Of a DNA stretch of 64,000 nt, positions 59,155 to 64,000 are shown in pieces (the first letter of the stretch is position 1; the number at the start of each line of letters is the position of its first letter). Below the pieces are notes generated by a model that saw only the letters and a program-made list of their open reading frames with translations, was not told where the DNA came from and did no database searches. The translations under genes were made by a program, and so were the position numbers. The stretch is from Pseudomonas marvdashtae (lineage in GTDB: Bacteria; Pseudomonadota; Gammaproteobacteria; Pseudomonadales; Pseudomonadaceae): positions 3,254,001 to 3,318,000 of the forward strand of contig NZ_JABWQX020000001.1 of the NCBI RefSeq assembly GCF_014268655.2, in the 5' to 3' direction.

Positions 59155-61812
59155 TTATGCCAGGCTCTTGCTCACCACCTCGAACACATCGGCGGAAAGC
59201 CCGCCGGACGCCAGGATGCGCTCCAGCTCGGCCTTCATCAGCGCCTGGCGGGCGCTGTCGTACTTGCGCCAGCGAGTCAGCGGCGCCAGTTGCCGCGAGG
59301 CGATCTGCGGGTTGAAGCCGTTGAGCTCGATCACCAGGTCCGCCAGGAAGCGATAACCCGAGCCGTCGGCTGCGTGGAAGTTGATCAGGTTCTGCCCGGC
59401 AAACGCGCCCACCAGCGCCCGTACCTTGTTCGGGTTCTTGATATTGAACGCCGGGTGCTCCATCAGCGCCTTGACTCGCGCCAGCCCACCCGGCAGCGGG
59501 CTGCCGGCCTGGACGCTGAACCACTGATCCATGACCAGCGGGTTGCCCTTGAAGTTTTCCGCGAACACTTCCAGCGTCTTGGCTTTTTCGGCTTCGTATG
59601 GCGAATTCACCAGCACCGCCAGCGCGGTCAGGCGCTCGGTCATGTTGTCGGCGGTGTCGAACTGTTCCAGGGTCGCGCTCAGCACCTCGGGCTTGTCCGT
59701 CAGCATCAGGTACGACAGGGCGATGTTTTGCAGCGCGCGCCGAGCGAAGTGCTCGGCCTCGGCCACGTATGGCGTGCGCTTGGACAGGTCGCGGTTGGCT
59801 TCATAGCGCAGCCACAACGCCTCGAACAGGCTCTCGGCCAACTGCCGGCGGGCAAATTCGCGGGCGGCGTGGATCGCCTCGACGTCCGCCACCTCACTGA
59901 TTTCAGTCAGGTAGGCTTCGCTTGGCAGCGAGAGCATTTCCGCGACCATCGCCTGGTCCAGGGATTCGTCCGACAGGACGGTGCGCAACGCGCTGACCAG
60001 CCGCGGATCGAGCACCAGGCCCTGGCCCTTCTGATGCTGGCCGATCAATTCCTGCAACACCTGCACCGATAGCTGCTGGCCGGCGTCCCAGCGGTTGAAG
60101 CCATCGCTGTCGTGCTGCATCAGGAACATCAACTGGTCGCGATCATACGGGAAGCTCAGCTTCACCGGCGCCGAGAAACCGCGCAGCAGCGACGGCAAAG
60201 GTTTCTCGGTAACGTCTACGAATGTGAACGTCTGCTCGGCTTCGGTGACCGAGATCACTCGGGTGGTGCCGTTCGCCGCCGCCTCATCGGCCAGGCGCAA
60301 CGGGATCTCGGCGCCCTTGCTGTCCAACAGGCCCAGTTCCACGGGAATCACGAACGGCAGTTTTTCAATCTTGTCCGGCGTCGGCGGACAGCTCTGGCGG
60401 AAGGTCAGGCTGTAGGTCCTGGCCGCGGCGTCGTAGGACTCGCTCACCGCCAGCCGTGGCGTGCCGGCCTGGCTGTACCAGCGCTTGAACTGGCTCAGGT
60501 CGACACCGTTGGCATCTTCCATGGCCTTGATGAAATCGTCGCAGGTCACGGCCTGGCCATCGTGGCGCTCGAAGTACAGGTCGCTGCCCTTGCGAAAACC
60601 CTCAGGCCCCAACAGGGTGTGGATCATGCCGACCACTTCCGAGCCCTTCTCGTACACGGTCAGGGTGTAGAAGTTGGAGATCTCGATGAAGCTGTCCGGA
60701 CGCACCGGGTGGGCCATGGGCCCAGCGTCCTCGGCGAACTGGTGGGTACGCAGGTAAGCCACGTCCTGGATGCGCTTGACGGTCGCGGAATTCATGTCCG
60801 CCGAAAAGCCGGCATCGCGGAACACCGTGAAGCCTTCCTTGAGCGACAGCTGGAACCAGTCCCGGCAGGTCACGCGGTTGCCCGACCAGTTATGGAAATA
60901 TTCGTGGGCAACAATCGCCTCGACCCGCTGGTGCGCGGCGTCGGTGGCGGTTTCGGCCCGGGCCAGCACGGCGCTGGAGTTGAAGATGTTGAGGCCCTTG
61001 TTCTCCATGGCGCCCATGTTGAAATCGTTGACCGCGACAATCATGAAGATGTCCAGGTCGTATTCGCGCCCGTACACCTCTTCGTCCCAGCGCATCGACT
61101 TCTTCAGGCTGGACATGGCGTGCTGGCACTTGTCGATGTTTTCCGGCTCGACGTAGATGCGCAGCGCCACGGTGCGCTCGGTCATGGTGGTGAAGGTGTC
61201 TTCGACGCACCACAGGTCACCGGCCACCAGGGCAAACAGGTAGGCCGGTTTCTTGAACGGGTCTTCCCAGGTCGCCCAGTGCCGCCCGTCTTCGCCAGGA
61301 CCGCTGGCGATTGGGTTGCCGTTGGACAGCAGCACCGGATAGCTGTGCTGTTCAGCCACCACCGTGGTGGTGAACTTGCTCATTACGTCCGGACGGTCAA
61401 GGTAATAGGTGATCTTGCGGAAACCTTCGGCCTCGCACTGGGTGCAGAACATGCTGCCGGATTTGTACAGGCCTTCCAGGGCGGTGTTGGTTTCCGGATG
61501 GATGCGCACGGTGGTGTCGAGCGTGAACGCCTGGGCCTTGGGCTGCAAGGTCAGGTGGCTATCGTCGAGTTGATAGTCGCCCTGCCCCAGGTCGGCGTCG
61601 TCGAGCTTGATCGACAACAGCTCCAACTGCTGGCCATCGAGCACCAACGGCGGCAGCCCGGCACCGCGCTCGGGATTGCGGCGCATCACCAGTTGCGCAT
61701 GGACCAGGCTGTGGTCCTCGAACAGCTCGAAGGTCAGGTGCGTCTCGTCGATCAGGTATTCGGGTGCCTGATAGTCCTTCAGGTAAATCATCTTCGGTTG
61801 TTCGGTGCGCAT
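59155..61812 (-). CDS. pepN: Aminopeptidase N (M1 family)
   Basis: The 885-residue cytoplasmic zinc aminopeptidase removes N-terminal residues from peptides. The exopeptidase motif GAMEN is at 267-271, the zinc site HEYFH at 303-307 and the third ligand E326. The length and C-terminal helical domain match the E. coli/Pseudomonas PepN type. The gene starts a run with the DUF2797, YeaC and rhomboid genes immediately upstream on the same strand, an order also found in P. aeruginosa. Confidence 0.95.
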   Translation of the reverse strand: MRTEQPKMIYLKDYQAPEYLIDETHLTFELFEDHSLVHAQLVMRRNPERGAGLPPLVLDGQQLELLSIKLDDADLGQGDYQLDDSHLTLQPKAQAFTLDTTVRIHPETNTALEGLYKSGSMFCTQCEAEGFRKITYYLDRPDVMSKFTTTVVAEQHSYPVLLSNGNPIASGPGEDGRHWATWEDPFKKPAYLFALVAGDLWCVEDTFTTMTERTVALRIYVEPENIDKCQHAMSSLKKSMRWDEEVYGREYDLDIFMIVAVNDFNMGAMENKGLNIFNSSAVLARAETATDAAHQRVEAIVAHEYFHNWSGNRVTCRDWFQLSLKEGFTVFRDAGFSADMNSATVKRIQDVAYLRTHQFAEDAGPMAHPVRPDSFIEISNFYTLTVYEKGSEVVGMIHTLLGPEGFRKGSDLYFERHDGQAVTCDDFIKAMEDANGVDLSQFKRWYSQAGTPRLAVSESYDAAARTYSLTFRQSCPPTPDKIEKLPFVIPVELGLLDSKGAEIPLRLADEAAANGTTRVISVTEAEQTFTFVDVTEKPLPSLLRGFSAPVKLSFPYDRDQLMFLMQHDSDGFNRWDAGQQLSVQVLQELIGQHQKGQGLVLDPRLVSALRTVLSDESLDQAMVAEMLSLPSEAYLTEISEVADVEAIHAAREFARRQLAESLFEALWLRYEANRDLSKRTPYVAEAEHFARRALQNIALSYLMLTDKPEVLSATLEQFDTADNMTERLTALAVLVNSPYEAEKAKTLEVFAENFKGNPLVMDQWFSVQAGSPLPGGLARVKALMEHPAFNIKNPNKVRALVGAFAGQNLINFHAADGSGYRFLADLVIELNGFNPQIASRQLAPLTRWRKYDSARQALMKAELERILASGGLSADVFEVVSKSLA

Positions 61813-61825
61813 GGGTCGAATCCTT

Positions 61826-62656
61826 CTACTGATGCACGGCGAGCTGGTAAGCCGTGTATTTACGAATATTGATCACGCCGGTGTCGAAAATCAGATACTG
61901 GCCCTTGATTCCCAGCAGCGTGCCTTCGGCGATCGGGTTCTTGTCCAGGTTGAAGCTGACGATCTTGGCCGGATATTGCTCCACCGGGTAACGGATCTCG
62001 ACCGGTTCGACGTCCGCTATGGTCTGGATCGCCTGCAGGCCGAATCGTTCCTGCAAACCCTGCAGGCCTTGGGCGCAGCTTTCAAACAGTGAATCACGAA
62101 TCCGTGGCAAATCCACCGCGACGGCGTCGCCCTTGAGCAAGGCCCGCCAGTTGGTCTTGTCCGCCACTTGGCTGCGAAACAGGTCTTCGACAAAGCCCGA
62201 CTGCTGCCGGGTCGCCACTCGCAGGATCGGCAACGCCTGGCTCGCGCCCTGGTCCAGCCAGCGGGTCGGCAACTGCGTGGCACGGGTGATGCCGACTTTC
62301 ACGCCTGAGGAGTTGGCCAGGTAGACCACATGATCGGTCATGCAGAACTGCTCGCCCCAGGCCGGATCCCGGCAAGTGCCCGCCTCGAAATGGCAACGTT
62401 CCGGGCTCATGATGCACAGGTCGCACTGGGCCAGCTTGGTCATACAGGGGTAGCAATAACCCTGGCTGAAACTGGTCTTGGTCCGGCGTCCGCAGTGGGT
62501 GCAGTGGATCGCACCGAGGTATTCCAGGCGGATCGTTCTGCCGATCAATGGATTGACCGGCACCTCGACGTCGCCCAGGCGAAAGGCGTATTGAACGTTC
62601 GGCCCGTCAAGGCGTGCCGACATCTTGCTGATTGCACCGCGGCCAATCTCGATCAA
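61826..62656 (-). CDS. DUF2797 cysteine-rich protein
   Basis: The 276-residue protein begins LIEIGRGAISKMSA and has a cluster of cysteines (CTHCGRR, CYPC, CDLC, and two more) that look like zinc-binding knuckles, followed by a GIY-YIG-like segment (HVVYLANSSGVKVGITRATQ) and WLDQGASQA. DUF2797 proteins are uncharacterised. No ATG fits: the frame upstream runs through yeaC. The likely start is TTG at 62656, which overlaps the yeaC stop as TTGA, a coupled arrangement like the usual ATGA. The GIY-YIG resemblance is my reading and not a claim of nuclease activity. Confidence 0.82.
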   Translation of the reverse strand: MIEIGRGAISKMSARLDGPNVQYAFRLGDVEVPVNPLIGRTIRLEYLGAIHCTHCGRRTKTSFSQGYCYPCMTKLAQCDLCIMSPERCHFEAGTCRDPAWGEQFCMTDHVVYLANSSGVKVGITRATQLPTRWLDQGASQALPILRVATRQQSGFVEDLFRSQVADKTNWRALLKGDAVAVDLPRIRDSLFESCAQGLQGLQERFGLQAIQTIADVEPVEIRYPVEQYPAKIVSFNLDKNPIAEGTLLGIKGQYLIFDTGVINIRKYTAYQLAVHQ

Positions 62657-62913
62657 TGGATGGCGTCCGATTTGAACAGGATATTCGGCACTTCGGTCGC
62701 TTTCGACTGGCATTCCTGCGGGCCCATGTAGCCGGTGCGCTCTTCCTCGGGCAGGTTCTGGATTTCCCAGGCGATCATCGCCTGCAGCGATAGTTCGCGT
62801 TGCTCGGCGGTGAGCTTGTTGCCATCGGCCCATTTACCGATTTCCACGGCCAGCTTCAGGCTGCGGTAGATATCGGGGGTGATGTTCTTGATCATTTCGT
62901 TAAAGGAAGACAT
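62653..62913 (-). CDS. yeaC: YeaC-like DUF1315 protein
   Basis: The 86-residue protein (MSSFNEMIKNITPDIYRSLK at the N-terminus, then GKWADGNKLTAEQRE and AMIAWEIQNLPEEERTGYM) matches DUF1315/YeaC, a small cytoplasmic family of unknown function. I chose the ATG at 62913, which has AAGGAAG-like bases upstream on its strand less clearly than usual but gives the family length. Its stop overlaps the DUF2797 start. Confidence 0.85.
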   Translation of the reverse strand: MSSFNEMIKNITPDIYRSLKLAVEIGKWADGNKLTAEQRELSLQAMIAWEIQNLPEEERTGYMGPQECQSKATEVPNILFKSDAIH

Positions 62914-62958
62914 GGGTTCTCCGCGCAAACGCGCATTGTCAAAAGGCACAGGCGCCGG

Positions 62959-63831
62959 TCAAAGGGCCATTTTACGGCGAGCGAACAGCCCGCCCAACAA
63001 ACCCGTGAAGCAGCCGACGAGCAGCCCGCCGACGTGGGCCGCATTGGCGATTTCACCGAAACCGATCAGCGAGACCAGCCCGGACAGGCACAACAGCAAC
63101 CACACCAGCATCATCACCAGCACCCCACGGGGCAAGTGATAGGCCGGGTTCGGTGCGAGCAGTTGGTAAATCCAGCAATGCCCCAGCAGGCCGTATAGCA
63201 CCCCGGACAGCCCGCCGAACAGCGTCGCGCCACTGAACACGTACTGGGCGAAATTCGACACGAGGCTGAACAGCAGCGTCAGCCCCAACAGGTTGATACC
63301 ACCCTGGCGCGCTTCGATCCTGCGCCCCAGCTCCCAGTACCACATGCCATTCATGGCGATGTGCAGGAAACCGAAGTGAACCAGCATCGGTGTTACCAGG
63401 CGCCACCACTGTCCCGCCGCCAGGCTGTCGCCCAGCGGGGTGAACTGGATGTAGTCACCGACCACGCGAAATTCGAGGAAGGTCAGCCAGCGCAACGTCT
63501 CGAGGTTTTCACCCAGCAGGGTCACGGCCGCGACGATCAGGCTCGACAACAACACCAGCGCGGTGATCGGGCTGGCCTTCAGTTGCTGGACAAACCCGGG
63601 GCGAGTCGAGGTGCGGCCGGAGGCTGGAAGCTCCAACTGCTGGTCCGGATCGCCAGCGGGAAAACGGGCATAGAGCGAACGCACGTCTTCGCTGATTTCA
63701 TCCGGCACCCAAAGCACTTGCTCGCCCGCCTCTTCGCTGACGCGATGGGGCACTTGCATGCGTTGCAGCAGCTTGACGAAGCCGCTCAGGTCGACTGCCA
63801 GGGGCAGGCGCAAAACCGCGACGACACTCAT
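62959..63831 (-). CDS. GlpG-like rhomboid intramembrane serine protease
   Basis: The 290-residue protein has an N-terminal cytoplasmic domain (about 1-80), then six to seven membrane helices. The catalytic dyad is Ser209 in GGLSGVLYG and His266 in NAAHVGGLLVG; the oxyanion-site residues H152/H157/N161 lie in VHFGFLHIAMNGMW. This is a complete, probably active rhomboid cleaving membrane proteins. It starts inside the stop codon of the gene to its right and ends 45 bp before yeaC. Confidence 0.92.
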   Translation of the reverse strand: MSVVAVLRLPLAVDLSGFVKLLQRMQVPHRVSEEAGEQVLWVPDEISEDVRSLYARFPAGDPDQQLELPASGRTSTRPGFVQQLKASPITALVLLSSLIVAAVTLLGENLETLRWLTFLEFRVVGDYIQFTPLGDSLAAGQWWRLVTPMLVHFGFLHIAMNGMWYWELGRRIEARQGGINLLGLTLLFSLVSNFAQYVFSGATLFGGLSGVLYGLLGHCWIYQLLAPNPAYHLPRGVLVMMLVWLLLCLSGLVSLIGFGEIANAAHVGGLLVGCFTGLLGGLFARRKMAL

Positions 63832-64000
63832 CGCACAACCTCCGGCCGTTCGACATCGACCCAGACGAACTTGTGCGGATCCAGGCGGGTTTCCTGGTCG
63901 AGTCGATAGGCGACCAGCTTGCCATAGAGCACGGCGCTGTAATCCAGGCAGGCCAGGTTCGGACGCAGCGGCGCGGGTTTGCCGCTGCGCCAGTAATGGC
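63828..64000 (-). CDS. 3' end of a probable metallophosphoesterase gene (partial)
   Basis: The last 57 codons of a gene entering from the right edge read HYWRSGKP, NLACLDYSAVLYGKLVAYRL and ...KFVWVDVERPEVVR before a stop that overlaps the rhomboid start. The GHYWR...NxACLDYS pattern resembles the C-terminus of bacterial serine/threonine-phosphatase-like metallophosphoesterases, one of which adjoins the rhomboid gene in P. aeruginosa. The catalytic part lies outside the window. Confidence 0.6.
   Translation of the reverse strand, partial: HYWRSGKPAPLRPNLACLDYSAVLYGKLVAYRLDQETRLDPHKFVWVDVERPEVVR

Overview
The window is a chromosomal segment of a Pseudomonas, most likely of the P. fluorescens group. 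The evidence is GC-rich codon use, a giant NAD-glutamate dehydrogenase, a ptxS-kguEKTD cluster with the PtxS palindrome, the moxR/bat-like operon, the pepN/DUF2797/YeaC/rhomboid run, and REP doublets typical of this group. Only protein genes are seen: no rRNA, tRNA, CRISPR array, intact insertion sequence or prophage.

Region 1 (1-10.3 kb): after an AT-rich leader comes a five-gene exopolysaccharide operon: UDP-GlcNAc 2-epimerase, a BcsB-like periplasmic protein, an NfrB-type glycosyltransferase with a C-terminal MshEN c-di-GMP module, an NfrA-type outer-membrane TPR/barrel protein and a YbcH-like protein. It resembles the E. coli N4-glycan-receptor pathway with an added BcsB-like subunit. A small secreted protein made of 13-residue repeats follows. 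Region 2 (10.3-19.3 kb): gdhB on the minus strand, a small hypothetical protein, a WG-repeat envelope protein and a ricin-type lectin, with a stray 3' remnant of a kguD-like gene.

Region 3 (19.5-24.8 kb): 2-ketogluconate catabolism under PtxS. Region 4 (24.8-28.3 kb): a visibly AT-richer island between kguD and moxR with a 38-codon peptide gene, a stand-alone YcaO protein and a single-chain ABC exporter. This is the best candidate for an undescribed system: a minimal RiPP (ribosomally made, modified peptide) cluster with a cysteine-free precursor. Region 5 (28.5-41.1 kb): a six-gene MoxR/DUF58/VWA/BatD operon, then sbcD-sbcC-GST; REP doublets sit in the gaps.

Region 6 (41.2-50.4 kb): two small secreted peptides, periplasmic gluconolactonase and a DUF5629-like gene, then a pentonate pathway: aldehyde dehydrogenase, FAH-family (AraD1) protein and MFS transporter on the minus strand, divergent from an IlvD/Edd-type sugar-acid dehydratase and a FadR-type regulator. 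Two matches to the FadR-family operator lie in the divergent promoter. Region 7 (50.5-55.3 kb): a 1556-residue dermonecrotic-toxin-like (DUF6543-type) protein. Region 8 (55.3-64 kb, minus strand): an RND/MMPL transporter with a YCF48-like propeller, pepN, DUF2797, yeaC, a GlpG-like rhomboid and the 3' end of a probable metallophosphoesterase gene.
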